The translations under genes and the position numbers were made by a program. Below the pieces are notes generated by a model, which made no database searches, had not been told where the DNA came from, and saw only the letters and a list, made by a program, of their open reading frames with translations. From positions 1 to 45,917 of the forward strand of contig CAYTET010000004.1 in the NCBI GenBank assembly GCA_964436975.1: a stretch of 45,917 nucleotides of DNA. The letters run 5' to 3'. Below, piece by piece: positions 32,534-40,758 of this stretch (its first letter is position 1; each line of letters begins with the position of its first letter). The stretch comes from CAYTET01 sp964436975 (GTDB lineage Bacteria; Bacillota_I; Bacilli_A; Erysipelotrichales; Erysipelotrichaceae).

Positions 32534-33928
32534 CTATTCGCACACTTTGCCCGGATTAAGGATGTTCAGGGGGTCAAATGCCTTCTTGATGCCTTTCATC
32601 AGTTCAATCTGACCGGCTCCCAGCGAATCGTGCAGGTATTCTTTCTTGGCAAAGCCGATGCCATGTTCGCCGCTGACCTGCCCGCCGGCCTGCCGGGCCC
32701 GGCTGTACAGATCCTTGAAGACGGCCGCCAGTTTGTCCTGCCATTCCTTTTCGGCCAGATTATCCCGGCAGATGTATATATGCAGGTTGCCGTCACCGGC
32801 ATGGCCGAAACTGGGAATGCGGATATTATATTGATCGGCCAGCTGGCGGGTGTACTGAATGAAATCGGCAATAGCCCGGCGCGGCACAACGACATCACAT
32901 TCATCCATCTCGGTAGTCGATGCCTTGATGGCTTCCAAAAAAGCGCCGCGCGCCGTCCAGACGGAAGCCTTGCGCTCATCCGTATCAACGGTATAGACAT
33001 CGATGGCTCCAGAATCCAGACAGAGCTGGGACAGCCTGTCGCAGGCATCACTGACGGCTCTTTCATCACTGCCGTCCGCCGTCAGCAGCAGATAGGCCGG
33101 ATGGCTGCTGTCGGGAAATTTCTTGCCCAGATAGTCTTCCGCAAACAGAATTGTCTCCCGGCTGAAGTATTCAACCGCTGTCGGATTATAGCCGCTGCGG
33201 ATAATCAGCGGCACTGTCTGCAGCGCTGATTCCATGTCGGCAAACGGCACCAGCAGACTGACGGTCAGTTTGGGAAGCGGCACCAGTTTCAGCACCGCTT
33301 CGGTAATTATGGCCAGGGTTCCTTCCGAACCGATGATCAGATCTTTCAGCGCATAGCCGGAGCTGTTCTTAACGACCTTGCCGCCCAGCTGCTCCACTGA
33401 TCCGTCCGCCAGAACCACGGTCAGACCGCGGACATAATCACGGGTCACGCCATATTTGACGGCCCGCATGCCGCCGGCATTGGTGGCGATGTTGCCGCCG
33501 ATGGTCGCACTCTTTTCCCCCGGATCAGGCGGATACATAAAGCCGCTGGCTTCCGCATAGGCCGCAATGTCCATCAGCAGAACCCCGGGCTGAACCGTCA
33601 GGGTCAGATTATCCCGGTCCAGTTCAATTATTTTATTCATGCCGGCCGTTTCCAGCATAATACCGCCGTCTATCGCAACTGCCGCGCCGACCAGGCCGGT
33701 TCCGGAACCCCGAACTACCACCGGCAGAATGCGGGCGGTCGCATATTTCATGACCGCCGCCACTTCTTCGATTGTCTTTACCTTAACCAGGACATCGGGC
33801 ATATGGCGGATCCCGTTCATCTCATCATGGCTGTAATCGTCACTGATCCGGTCAAACTCGATAACGCGTTTTTCAGCCGTCAGCTGCCGCAGCTGGCTGA
33901 CATCTGCTTCTGTAACTTTGTTATACAT
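32534..33928 (-). CDS. FAD-binding 2-hydroxyacid dehydrogenase, GlcD/LctD family
   Basis: This 464-residue flavoprotein oxidises a 2-hydroxyacid, most likely lactate, to the 2-oxoacid. The PCMH-type FAD domain shows VVRGSGTGLVGAAVAIDGGIML, YPPDPGEKSATIGGNIATNAGG and YVRGLTVVLADG. The C-terminal substrate domain shows SFGHAGDGNLHIYI and SGEHGIGFAKKEYL, which bind FAD and substrate carboxylate. It overlaps etfA by 8 nt and comes last in etfB-etfA-glcD order, the same order as lctBCD of Acetobacterium woodii. There the three proteins form an enzyme that drives lactate oxidation by NAD+ with reduced ferredoxin. Glycolate is an alternative substrate. Confidence 0.88.
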   Translation of the reverse strand: MYNKVTEADVSQLRQLTAEKRVIEFDRISDDYSHDEMNGIRHMPDVLVKVKTIEEVAAVMKYATARILPVVVRGSGTGLVGAAVAIDGGIMLETAGMNKIIELDRDNLTLTVQPGVLLMDIAAYAEASGFMYPPDPGEKSATIGGNIATNAGGMRAVKYGVTRDYVRGLTVVLADGSVEQLGGKVVKNSSGYALKDLIIGSEGTLAIITEAVLKLVPLPKLTVSLLVPFADMESALQTVPLIIRSGYNPTAVEYFSRETILFAEDYLGKKFPDSSHPAYLLLTADGSDERAVSDACDRLSQLCLDSGAIDVYTVDTDERKASVWTARGAFLEAIKASTTEMDECDVVVPRRAIADFIQYTRQLADQYNIRIPSFGHAGDGNLHIYICRDNLAEKEWQDKLAAVFKDLYSRARQAGGQVSGEHGIGFAKKEYLHDSLGAGQIELMKGIKKAFDPLNILNPGKVCE

Positions 33929-35114
33929 TCTTCTGACCTCCCTGGATCCGGGCTATTAAAGCCGGGACAATCTCGTAGATGTCGCCGACAATGCCGTAAT
34001 GGGCCACATCAAAGATAGGAGCCGCTTCATCCTCGTTAATGGCAATGATCAGTTCCGAACTGCGCATGCCGGCCGCAAACTGCACCGCCCCGGAAATGCC
34101 CAGGGTGATGATGATTTTAGCATTGACCGTCCGGCCCGACAGACCGATCTGCCGGCGGGCATCAAACCAGCCGGCTTCCACCAATGGACGGCTGCAGGCC
34201 AGCTGGGCCCCGAGCAGATCAGCCAGCGTCTGCACCATGGCAATGTCATTTTTGTTCTTTAAGCCGCGCCCGACGGCGATGATGGTCTTGGCTTCGGAAA
34301 TATCGATGACTTTGGGCTTGGCAATAATCTCTTTCAGGGAGATGACACTGGTTAATTCGGCCGGGTCAAGAGTCATGGGCACAATGCGGCCGGCCGGCTC
34401 AGTGCGGGCGGCGCTGTCAAATGTCTTATAGCGGACCGTGCACATCTGCGGCCGACTGGCCGGAGTTATGATCTGGGCCATGACATTGCCGCCAAAAGCC
34501 GGTCTTATCTGAACAAGATCAGAATCCGGCTTCATTTCCAGCCGGGTGCAGTCAGCCGTCAGACCGGTATGAAAGCGGGCGGCCAGCCGCGGGGCCAGAC
34601 TGCGGCCGATATTGGTAGCCCCGACTAAAATTGATGAGGGCTTTACTTTTGTTATAAAGTCGCTGAATGCCGCTGTATAAGTATCCATCCTGAAATCATC
34701 CAGGGCCGGATCATCATAGACATAAACAGCATCAGCCCCGTATTCCAGCAATGTTTCAGCCAGCGGCTTGATGCGGCAGCCGATTAAAACGGCATAAACC
34801 TTTTCACCGGTAACACCAGCCAGCTGGCGGGCCTTGCCGAGCAGTTCCAGAGTTACATTGTGCAGCTGGCCGCGGTTATACTCGCCAAAAACCGCAATGC
34901 CCTTCCAGAAACTCTTATCAACATCCGCCCGGGGGGCCGGCTGATAGGTAACAGCTCCCGCCGGGCCTTTGCGGACACACATCTGACACATTTTGCAGCC
35001 GGCACCGATGCTGATGACAGACCCCTGCCGGCTGATGGCGCCGAAGGGACACAGTTCTACTAATTGCGCGGCAGCCTGTTCATTGATCTTCTCCTGGTGA
35101 ATTTGCAGTCCCAT
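33921..35114 (-). CDS. etfA: Electron transfer flavoprotein alpha subunit with N-terminal ferredoxin-like segment (LctC type)
   Basis: The start is taken at 35114 (MGLQIHQEKINEQ), 4 nt after the etfB stop; an upstream in-frame start at 35162 would lie within etfB. This gives 397 residues. An N-terminal iron-sulfur segment has C22 (ELCPFGAI), C40, C43 and C46 (GCKMCQMC), four cysteines for one [4Fe-4S] cluster. The EtfA body follows, with GRGLKNKNDIAMVQTLADLLGAQ, RQIGLSGRTV and ISGAVQFAAGM...INEDEAAPIFDVAHYGIVGD, which holds the FAD. An EtfA with this extra cluster is characteristic of LctC and other bifurcating Etf proteins in anaerobes. It carries electrons between its flavins, LctD and ferredoxin. 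Confidence 0.9.
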   Translation of the reverse strand: MGLQIHQEKINEQAAAQLVELCPFGAISRQGSVISIGAGCKMCQMCVRKGPAGAVTYQPAPRADVDKSFWKGIAVFGEYNRGQLHNVTLELLGKARQLAGVTGEKVYAVLIGCRIKPLAETLLEYGADAVYVYDDPALDDFRMDTYTAAFSDFITKVKPSSILVGATNIGRSLAPRLAARFHTGLTADCTRLEMKPDSDLVQIRPAFGGNVMAQIITPASRPQMCTVRYKTFDSAARTEPAGRIVPMTLDPAELTSVISLKEIIAKPKVIDISEAKTIIAVGRGLKNKNDIAMVQTLADLLGAQLACSRPLVEAGWFDARRQIGLSGRTVNAKIIITLGISGAVQFAAGMRSSELIIAINEDEAAPIFDVAHYGIVGDIYEIVPALIARIQGGQKNV

Positions 35115-35118
35115 GTTC

Positions 35119-35919
35119 TTACTCCCCGGTCCTGATGGCCTTCTGGCGAACCAGCAGATCATAAAGCCGGCCGGTCAGCTGTTCAGCGCTGCCCTGCCAC
35201 ATTGTCTTCTCTTCGTTTTTATCAGGCGCAAAGATTCTTTCAACCTGGGTGGCCGAGCCGGCCAGACCGTAATGCTGCTCATCTTTGTCGGCCAGATCAT
35301 CCAAAGTCATTGTCCTGATGCTTCCGCTGCCGGTTTCCAGTTTCCTTCGGTAGGAAGGCAGCCGGGGCGAGTTGATGTCGCCGTCGGTGCACAAAAGGCA
35401 GGGCAGCGGCATGCTCTGGGTAACAATTTCATGCTCCTGGTTTAATCTGACGGTTATTTCAGAAGGCGTTATTTCCGTTATGGCGGTAACATTGCAGGCA
35501 TGGACCAGTTTCATTGTCTCGGCCATTTCCGCGCCGACCTGGGCCGTATCGCCATCGGTTGTCTGCTTGCCGCAGATGATAAGATCAAAATCCCCGAGGG
35601 CTTTGATAGCCTGGGCCAGCGTATAAGATGTTGCCAGAACATCGGCGCCGCCCAGCCGGCGGTCAGATATCAGCACGCCGTCATCGGCCCCCATGTAAAT
35701 GGCTTCCCTTATGGTTTCTTCCGCCTGGCCCGGTCCCATCGATACTACCGTTAAACTGGCCTGACAGCGCTGTTTCAGCTGCAGACCGGCTTCCAGGGCA
35801 TACAGATCATAGGGATTCATCTTGCCCTTGATGCCGCTGCGTTTCAAAACACCGGTTACCGGATCGATATCGACCTTGCTGGTGCTGGGCACCTGTTTGA
35901 TACAGACAATTATTTTCAT
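35119..35919 (-). CDS. etfB: Electron transfer flavoprotein beta subunit (LctB type)
   Basis: This is a 266-residue EtfB. Features are MKIIVCIKQVPSTSKVDID at the start, NPYDLYALEAGLQLK, SMGPGQAEETIREAIYMGADDGVLISD and the nucleotide-binding CGKQTTDGDTAQVG, which binds the bifurcating FAD in such proteins. The gene is first in the etfB-etfA-lctD-like operon. The ATG follows AAAGGAAACC. It forms with EtfA the electron-bifurcating module: NADH and ferredoxin meet here, with lactate electrons supplied by the dehydrogenase subunit. The promoter was not identified; the gene lies 53 nt from the lipoprotein gene upstream on the same strand. Confidence 0.92.
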   Translation of the reverse strand: MKIIVCIKQVPSTSKVDIDPVTGVLKRSGIKGKMNPYDLYALEAGLQLKQRCQASLTVVSMGPGQAEETIREAIYMGADDGVLISDRRLGGADVLATSYTLAQAIKALGDFDLIICGKQTTDGDTAQVGAEMAETMKLVHACNVTAITEITPSEITVRLNQEHEIVTQSMPLPCLLCTDGDINSPRLPSYRRKLETGSGSIRTMTLDDLADKDEQHYGLAGSATQVERIFAPDKNEEKTMWQGSAEQLTGRLYDLLVRQKAIRTGE

Positions 35920-35972
35920 GGTTTCCTTTACCGGTAGCTGCAGCCGGCTCCTTCCCCCTCTGACAATTCCAA

Positions 35973-36614
35973 TCAGTTAAACTGCTGGGCAAAACCTCTT
36001 ACGCCGTCTTCCAGCCCCTCAATCATATTGCAGGTCAGAATATCGCTCATTGCTGACTCATTTTCAGAAGACAGTGCATCGATTTTCCATTCATTATCTT
36101 TCTTCACACAGTCCAAAACAATATCCTTGGTCAGAGTTCCGACAGTCTCTGACCCACACTTTTCGGCAAATATTTCTTTGAAAAGCTGGCCGTACTGTTC
36201 CTCGGTATAAGCAGTGCCGCTTGTTTCTATAGTCAGTGCCTTGGTTAGATATTCCTTTATGGAGGCCTCTAAGACATCGCTGATGTCGCAGTATTCAACA
36301 TGCACCGCAACAGTAGCGCTGTCTCCGTCAATCTTTGTTTCCCCGATGGTATATTTCATCTTAGCTATGCTGTCTTTGAGATAGTTATATATCGTAGTTG
36401 CCAGATCGTTTTGTGATAATTCAGTTAAGTTGCTTTCAACAAGATCTTCAATGTCGGATGTGCCGTCAGCCATGCAGTCATTAACACTTACATAGTCAAG
36501 AGCGGTCATGGCTTTCAGATACTTGTCAGCAATTTTCTGCGGCCCGGAGGTCCCGCAGCCGGCCACAGCGAAAACTAAACAGAGAATGGTCAATGCTTTA
36601 AATAGTTTTTTCAT
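35973..36614 (-). CDS. Lipoprotein of unknown function (DUF5105/DUF4878-like)
   Basis: The start is set at ATG 36614 after AAAGGGCAAATC, giving a 213-residue protein with a type II signal (MKKLFKALTILCLVFAVAGC) and lipobox VAGC. The mature part is a small cystatin-like fold: SGPQKIADKYLKAMTALDY, TIYNYLKDSIAKMKYTIGE, DSATVAVHVEYCD, then a long helical insertion and KDNEWKIDALS. This recalls DUF5105/DUF4878 lipoproteins of Clostridia and Bacilli. Function is unknown. It lies upstream of the etf operon on the same strand, and cotranscription is possible but not shown. Confidence 0.72.
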   Translation of the reverse strand: MKKLFKALTILCLVFAVAGCGTSGPQKIADKYLKAMTALDYVSVNDCMADGTSDIEDLVESNLTELSQNDLATTIYNYLKDSIAKMKYTIGETKIDGDSATVAVHVEYCDISDVLEASIKEYLTKALTIETSGTAYTEEQYGQLFKEIFAEKCGSETVGTLTKDIVLDCVKKDNEWKIDALSSENESAMSDILTCNMIEGLEDGVRGFAQQFN

Positions 36615-36706
36615 GATTTGCCCTTTCCTTTTCTGGAACAGAATCACATCAGGATTCTTTTATACACTATACCATATTCCTGATTTCATTTAACAGCCGG
36701 CTATAA

Positions 36707-36729
36707 GAAAAGACGGCCTGCTGACCGTC
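36707..36729 (-). terminator. Terminator of the small two-gene unit
   Basis: GACGG-TCAGCAGG-CCGTC (minus strand; 36725-36729 with 36712-36716) is followed by TTTT-CTT. It lies 17 nt past the stop at 36746. Confidence 0.8.
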
Positions 36730-36745
36730 CTGATAAAAGACATAT

Positions 36746-36937
36746 TTACTTGGTGCTTTCTTTAATTCTCTTTTTAGCTTCGGCCACCGTCTCGCCTTCT
36801 TTAGTCAGATAGCGGTCAACAAAGCCGTCTTCGATTTTTGTGTATGCTTCGACCACGGTGTCCTGGATGCGATTGTAGCCCTCCACCGCTTTATCAGCAA
36901 TCTTCTCATTGACGGCGACCAGTTTTGATTTAGCCAT
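36746..36937 (-). CDS. Small helical protein (MAKSKL...KRI, unknown function)
   Basis: This 63-residue charged, all-helical protein begins MAKSKLVAVNEKIADKAVEG and ends YLTKEGETVAEAKKRIKES. Very similar short proteins of this type are common in Clostridia and Erysipelotrichia genomes. They carry no assigned function; their amphipathic heptad-like pattern (VEGYNRIQDTVVEAYTKIEDGFVDRYL) suggests coiled-coil or membrane-surface contact. It follows a small membrane protein gene by 19 nt on the same strand, and a TetR-type regulator is divergent from that gene, so both are probably controlled together. Confidence 0.72.
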   Translation of the reverse strand: MAKSKLVAVNEKIADKAVEGYNRIQDTVVEAYTKIEDGFVDRYLTKEGETVAEAKKRIKESTK

Positions 36938-36956
36938 TTTTATTTACCTCTTTCTT

Positions 36957-37328
36957 TCAGTCCGTAATGCCTTTAGTCAGCGGAATCAGGGCCAGCAGAA
37001 TCACAATGCCGACAAGGCCGATGATGATTCCCTTGATCATATCGTTCCATACCATGCAGAAACACATTCCGACACCCAGCACCAGCACCCCGCCAATGCC
37101 GGCGGCAGCTGTTCCGATGGCCTTGCCGCTGATGGCGATGGGTTTCTGATGGGTCAAGCGGCGCCAGACAATATAGGTGATCACTCCGCCGGCCAGACCG
37201 ATGCAGCCAAAGATGATGCCCGGCTTGAAAGCCTGCCATTGGGGAATAAGGGCCATGCACATGCCGATAGCAAACAGCATCCCGCTGACCGTTGCCAATA
37301 CCATAGTCACAAAACTGCTCTTCTTCAT
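36957..37328 (-). CDS. Small four-helix membrane protein
   Basis: This 123-residue hydrophobic protein has four predicted transmembrane helices (SFVTMVLATVSGMLFAIGMCMALI, FKPGIIFGCIGLAGGVITYIVW, GIGGVLVLGVGMCFCMVW and GIIIGLVGIVILLALIPL). The family is not recognised. ATG follows GGGAGGAAGTAATT. It is transcribed divergently from a TetR-type regulator across 128 bp that contains a symmetric operator. The gene 36746 lies downstream in the same unit. This is a plausible small stress or envelope module under TetR control. Confidence 0.75.
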   Translation of the reverse strand: MKKSSFVTMVLATVSGMLFAIGMCMALIPQWQAFKPGIIFGCIGLAGGVITYIVWRRLTHQKPIAISGKAIGTAAAGIGGVLVLGVGMCFCMVWNDMIKGIIIGLVGIVILLALIPLTKGITD

Positions 37329-37355
37329 AATTACTTCCTCCCTTTGTTCATTATC

Positions 37356-37369
37356 ACAACACTTGTTGT
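37356..37369. promoter_or_regulatory. Operator in the divergent TetR/membrane-gene spacer
   Basis: ACAACA-CT-TGTTGT (37356-37369) is a perfect inverted repeat. On the minus strand it abuts TGT-GATAAT, an extended -10 for the membrane-protein gene. A second half-site-like GTGTTG lies near the tetR start. It is probably bound by the divergent TetR-type protein. Confidence 0.6.
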
Positions 37370-37456
37370 TTTAATGTGATTTCAGTATAATGGGGCTGGC
37401 CGGCTGCCGCAATCAGCAGATTAGGCCAAAGTGTTGGGTTAATGGAGGTTTAATAA

Positions 37457-37987
37457 ATGAACACCGTCAACAATAAGAGAAGAAAGGCATCCTGTCAGAA
37501 AATAGAGAAAGCCTTTATGGGCCTGCTGCAGACCGAACAGCTTGACCAGATATCAGTTTCCCGGTTGTGCCAGATCACCGGACTTAACCGGACAACCTTT
37601 TATGCCAATTATCTTGACATCTATGATCTGGCCGACAAGCTCAGAGAGCAGATGGAAGCAAACTTTCATGACCTTTACAAAGAAGAGATTACGATTGGCT
37701 TTAACAGCAATAACTATCTCAAGCTGTTTAGGAACATTTACGAAAACCAGCTCTTCTATAAAACTTACCTGAAGCTGGGCTATAACCGTCAATTCGGGCT
37801 TCTGCAATATGACACTCAGTTAGCCGAGAAGCATTTTCACGGCCGCTTCATTGAATATCACTGTGAATTCTTCCGGGCCGGGATCACCCGGATTATTGAG
37901 ATGTGGCTGGCCGGCGGCTGCCAACAGACCCCCGAGGAGATGAATGAAATCGTCGGCAGCGAGTATCAGGGCCGGACAGGAAAGTAA
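37457..37987 (+). CDS. TetR/AcrR family transcriptional regulator
   Basis: This is a 176-residue regulator. Residues ~12-60 carry the DNA-binding domain: KIEKAFMGLLQTEQLDQISVSRLCQITGLNRTTFYANYLDIYDLADKLREQM. The C-terminal domain has NYLKLFRNIYENQLFYKTYLKLGYN and FFRAGITRIIEMWLAGGCQQTPEEMNEIV, which is the TetR_C_7 type frequent in Bacillota. ATG lies 8 nt after GGAGGTTT. It is divergent from a small membrane protein gene with a shared operator region, so it most likely represses that unit and itself. A hairpin terminator lies 63 nt downstream. Confidence 0.88.
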   Translation: MNTVNNKRRKASCQKIEKAFMGLLQTEQLDQISVSRLCQITGLNRTTFYANYLDIYDLADKLREQMEANFHDLYKEEITIGFNSNNYLKLFRNIYENQLFYKTYLKLGYNRQFGLLQYDTQLAEKHFHGRFIEYHCEFFRAGITRIIEMWLAGGCQQTPEEMNEIVGSEYQGRTGK

Positions 37988-38049
37988 AACAACGGTAATA
38001 AGAAGTCATCCCTCTGCATTCTCGTGTCTTATATCATTGTTCCCTTCTA

Positions 38050-38106
38050 AAAATCCCGCCAGCCTGTGACGGGATTTTCAATTATCCTAAAGGGACATTA
38101 GGATAA
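38050..38106. terminator. Bidirectional terminator plus second hairpin between convergent genes
   Basis: AAAATCCCG (38050-38058) pairs with CGGGATTTT (38070-38078), with T/A runs at both ends, serving tetR (+) and the zinc-ribbon gene (-). A perfect 9-bp hairpin TTATCCTAA/TTAGGATAA (38082-38106) follows. Confidence 0.82.
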
Positions 38107-38113
38107 CAAACCG

Positions 38114-38614
38114 TTATTTCAATAGTCTGATTGAACCGATGACGGGCAGTTCCTTAGCCCGGCCGTTGGATACATTGACGATGCCGATTATCAGCAGTAC
38201 CAGAAAGGAGATACCGCACAGATAATAGGCCCAGCTGACAATCCGCCACAGCGGGCCGTAGGGCAGAATCGTCAACAGCATCCGGGCGGCAATGCTGGCT
38301 GCAATCTCGGCAGCGCACAGCATCAGTCCCTGGTTGGTATGATAGCGGGCAAACGTTGAGTTTTTCGCCGCAAACAGCGGGATTAATACCAATAAGCCCA
38401 GATAAGCTAAAACGCCCATCGTTTTATTCTGCTGAATATCAGCCTGATTGTATGACCCTGTTGTATCAGCCGTATTATTCAGGCTTTGAACCTTTGACTC
38501 CAGATCATCGGCCGCCGCCGCTTTAGCGGCAGCCACCGGGGCCCCGCAGGACGGACAGACCTTGGCGTTATCTTCCATCTGGGCGCCGCATTTTCCACAA
38601 TATGCCTTTTTTAT
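38114..38614 (-). CDS. Zinc-ribbon membrane protein (DUF4870-like), start uncertain
   Basis: The clean ATG is at 38578 (MEDNAKVCPSCGAPV, 154 residues), but the reading frame continues upstream as IKKAYCGKCGAQ, supplying the first CxxC of a four-cysteine zinc ribbon. There is no ATG, GTG or TTG there; the codon expected to be the start is ATA at 38612-38614. I therefore mark the longer form. The rest has three or four hydrophobic segments, MGVLAYLGLLVLIPLFAA with TFARYHTNQGL, the DUF4870/Tic20-like membrane pattern. It follows another zinc-ribbon gene by about 13 nt. Function unknown. Confidence 0.65.
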   Translation of the reverse strand: MKKAYCGKCGAQMEDNAKVCPSCGAPVAAAKAAAADDLESKVQSLNNTADTTGSYNQADIQQNKTMGVLAYLGLLVLIPLFAAKNSTFARYHTNQGLMLCAAEIAASIAARMLLTILPYGPLWRIVSWAYYLCGISFLVLLIIGIVNVSNGRAKELPVIGSIRLLK

Positions 38615-38627
38615 TCCTCTTTTACCA

Positions 38628-39080
38628 CTATTCTGCCGGCAGGCTCAGACCGTCAGTTAAACTTTTAAGCTGGTCAATCAGATCCTTGAGGTTTGAAAAC
38701 TGGCCGCCGGAGATCTGGCTGAGATACTGAGAAAGCCACGGACTGGCAAAATAAGCAAGCAGGCCAATCACTACCGTCATAACAACAGCTATGAGCAGCC
38801 AGATTAAAGTAGCTTTGGCAAAATGCCGTCGATTTTCATTTTTCGACGAAAACGCCATGATTAGGCAGATCAGCCAGCCGATTACCGGAATGGAAAACAG
38901 AAACATCATTCCGAAGAATGAACCGGTACTGACCGCCGGACTGGCCGGGGCGGTTTCCCTGACGATGGTCGGAGTCGGATCAGGTGCAGCCGAAGCCGGC
39001 TGGGCTACCGGGGTGCCGCAGGCCGTGCAGAAGGCAACTCCCTGGGGCACTTCCTTGCCGCAGTTTGAACATACTGGCAT
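38628..39080 (-). CDS. Zinc-ribbon membrane protein
   Basis: This is a 150-residue protein. The N-terminal zinc ribbon is CSNCGKEVPQGVAFCTACGTPV (4 Cys); a Pro/Ala-rich linker of about 30 residues follows. Two transmembrane helices come next (FFGMMFLFSIPVIGWLICLIMAF and LIWLLIAVVMTVVIGLLAYF) and a short Gln/Ser-rich outer tail (ISGGQFSNLKDLIDQL). This layout, a cytoplasmic zinc ribbon tied to a membrane anchor, is shared with the neighbouring genes. No enzymatic motif is visible. ATG follows AAAAGGAGGATAAAGTT. It is probably cotranscribed with the downstream zinc-ribbon gene. Confidence 0.8.
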   Translation of the reverse strand: MPVCSNCGKEVPQGVAFCTACGTPVAQPASAAPDPTPTIVRETAPASPAVSTGSFFGMMFLFSIPVIGWLICLIMAFSSKNENRRHFAKATLIWLLIAVVMTVVIGLLAYFASPWLSQYLSQISGGQFSNLKDLIDQLKSLTDGLSLPAE

Positions 39081-39206
39081 AACTTTATCCTCCTTTTGGT
39101 TTTATCATGGGCCGGCTGCTGTTAAACAAAACCGGCGGGTCGTCCATTAATTTCTTATTATCAAATGAAGGCGAAACTGCTCCGGATTCGTCTTATACGC
39201 AGCAGC

Positions 39207-39791
39207 TTACCGAACAACTTCATAAGTTGAATAATCCCCACTCAGTGAAGAATTTGAGTCAATCAGACCAACCAGTTCATCATAGGTTGAATAGTCAGCC
39301 CTTGAGCCGAAAATCGAGCTCTTCATCACATAATAAAGGCTGGATAGATGGTCCCTGTCCTTAAAAGACAGATCGTCGCGGCCGCTGACATTAGCATATC
39401 CGGCATCAAAACCGGCCTGGTCGTCATAGATGTACCAGGTTTCCGAAGTGCCCAGAGCATTAGGCGTGCCGTCATCATTGAAGATTTTGAATATGATGTA
39501 GCATTCAGATGCTCCGTACAGCGGCGGGTTTTCCCCGTTGCCATTATATCTGACAACCAGATAAGCCGGCCCGGTGGTCACCCCTATTTTTTCGAGGATC
39601 TGCGCCCGGGTCAGTATCTCAGCCGGTTTATTATCATCATTGGTGCCCGTGCCGTCATTGACGGCGTCATTGGCTGATCCGTCCGCCGGCGGAATTGTGC
39701 CTGATCCGGCATTGTCACCGGTGCCGCCGCAGCCTGTCAGCATGACAGCAGCCAGGAAAAACACCACAATTAACAGTACTGTTTTCTTCAT
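39207..39791 (-). CDS. Lipoprotein of unknown function
   Basis: This is a 194-residue lipoprotein with a type II signal MKKTVLLIVVFFLAAVMLTGC and lipobox LTGC. A low-complexity Gly/Asn/Asp/Thr linker follows to about residue 60, then a folded part: LTRAQILEKIGVTTGPAYLVVRYN, YIIFKIFNDDG, ETWYIYDDQAGFDAGYANVSG, RDDLSFKDRDHLSSLYYVMKS, ending TYDELVGLIDSNSSL. The family is not recognised. ATG follows AAGGGAGAAACTAAG. It stands among zinc-ribbon genes on the same strand, 120-130 nt from each neighbour, and probably has its own promoter. Confidence 0.72.
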   Translation of the reverse strand: MKKTVLLIVVFFLAAVMLTGCGGTGDNAGSGTIPPADGSANDAVNDGTGTNDDNKPAEILTRAQILEKIGVTTGPAYLVVRYNGNGENPPLYGASECYIIFKIFNDDGTPNALGTSETWYIYDDQAGFDAGYANVSGRDDLSFKDRDHLSSLYYVMKSSIFGSRADYSTYDELVGLIDSNSSLSGDYSTYEVVR

Positions 39792-39888
39792 CTTAGTTTC
39801 TCCCTTAAAGCCTTGCTCCCTATGTTTACCAAAAAATCGCAGGCAGCTGCCGGTAAATAAAGCAGCTGCCTGGACTACTCATTTTGTC

Positions 39889-40755
39889 TTATTTGAACAG
39901 ATCAAGTATGCTGCTGGCTTTCTTGGGCTCCGGCTTGGTGTAATTAAACCCGCCGGTAGGCTCACCGATGCTGAAAAGAAACTGCGGCTGGTCATAGTCG
40001 CCGTCAAAGCAATGCTCGGTATCCAGGTGGTAGCAGACCCCGTCGGTCATCTTGTAAAGATGGCAGACATCCGGATATTCGCCGGCCTGACGGAAGCCAT
40101 TCTGAATCAGCAGCTGCCGGTATTTTTTGACTGCTTCCTTAGCTGCCCCTTCACTTTCCATCTTCACCATAAATGAAACGCCGCCATCCATTTGCTCAAT
40201 TTCATATCCGCTGCCGCCGCAGTTCCACTTTGGATAGGCTGCCAAATACTTGTCCCAGCCGGCCAGCACTTCCTCATCCTTTTTCTGGGCTGCTTTTTCT
40301 TCGGCCACGGCACTGGGCAGCTTAGTTCCGCATTCGGCACAGAACTGGGTGCCGATGGAATTCTGCTTGCCGCATTTAGGACAGACTGCCCCTTCAGCTA
40401 TCGTTGAATCCGGCAGTTTGGCTCCGCATTTGGGGCAGAACTTCTTGTCGGCATCAGCCGGCTGGCCGCAGGCCGGGCAGATCTTCAGGCTCTTGCTGAC
40501 TTCCGTGGCATAGCCTTCCATTGATTTCTGCAGATTGGCAAACACGCCGGTCAGACTGCTGCCGGCTTCTTCCGAAGCAGCGCTGGCCTGGGCGTTCTGG
40601 CCTGTCATCTGCTGGGTGGCTTCATCAATTTTGGCCGCTGTTTTATTGGCATACTCTTCAGCCTTGGGGGCTACAACCTTTTCAACCGCATCACCAACCG
40701 CTTTGTTGACGCCTTCGCTGATGCCGCGTTTAATGGCTCTCTCTAAAATTCCCAT
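39889..40755 (-). CDS. Double zinc-ribbon protein
   Basis: This 288-residue soluble protein has an N-terminal helical part (MGILERAIKRGISEGVNKAVGDAVEKVVAP...KIDEATQQM) and two zinc ribbons in series. The first is CPACGQPADADKKFCPKCG (~92-110) and the second CPKCGKQNSIGTQFCAECG (~125-143). A C-terminal domain follows, from about 175, with YEIEQMDGGVSFMVKMES, AVKKYRQLLIQNGF and VCYHLDTEHCFDGDYDQPQFLFSIG. The C-terminal domain matches no family I can name. It starts 3 nt after the upstream zinc-ribbon gene and is cotranscribed with it. It may bind RNA or protein through its ribbons; its function is unknown. Confidence 0.82.
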   Translation of the reverse strand: MGILERAIKRGISEGVNKAVGDAVEKVVAPKAEEYANKTAAKIDEATQQMTGQNAQASAASEEAGSSLTGVFANLQKSMEGYATEVSKSLKICPACGQPADADKKFCPKCGAKLPDSTIAEGAVCPKCGKQNSIGTQFCAECGTKLPSAVAEEKAAQKKDEEVLAGWDKYLAAYPKWNCGGSGYEIEQMDGGVSFMVKMESEGAAKEAVKKYRQLLIQNGFRQAGEYPDVCHLYKMTDGVCYHLDTEHCFDGDYDQPQFLFSIGEPTGGFNYTKPEPKKASSILDLFK

Positions 40756-40758
40756 GCC

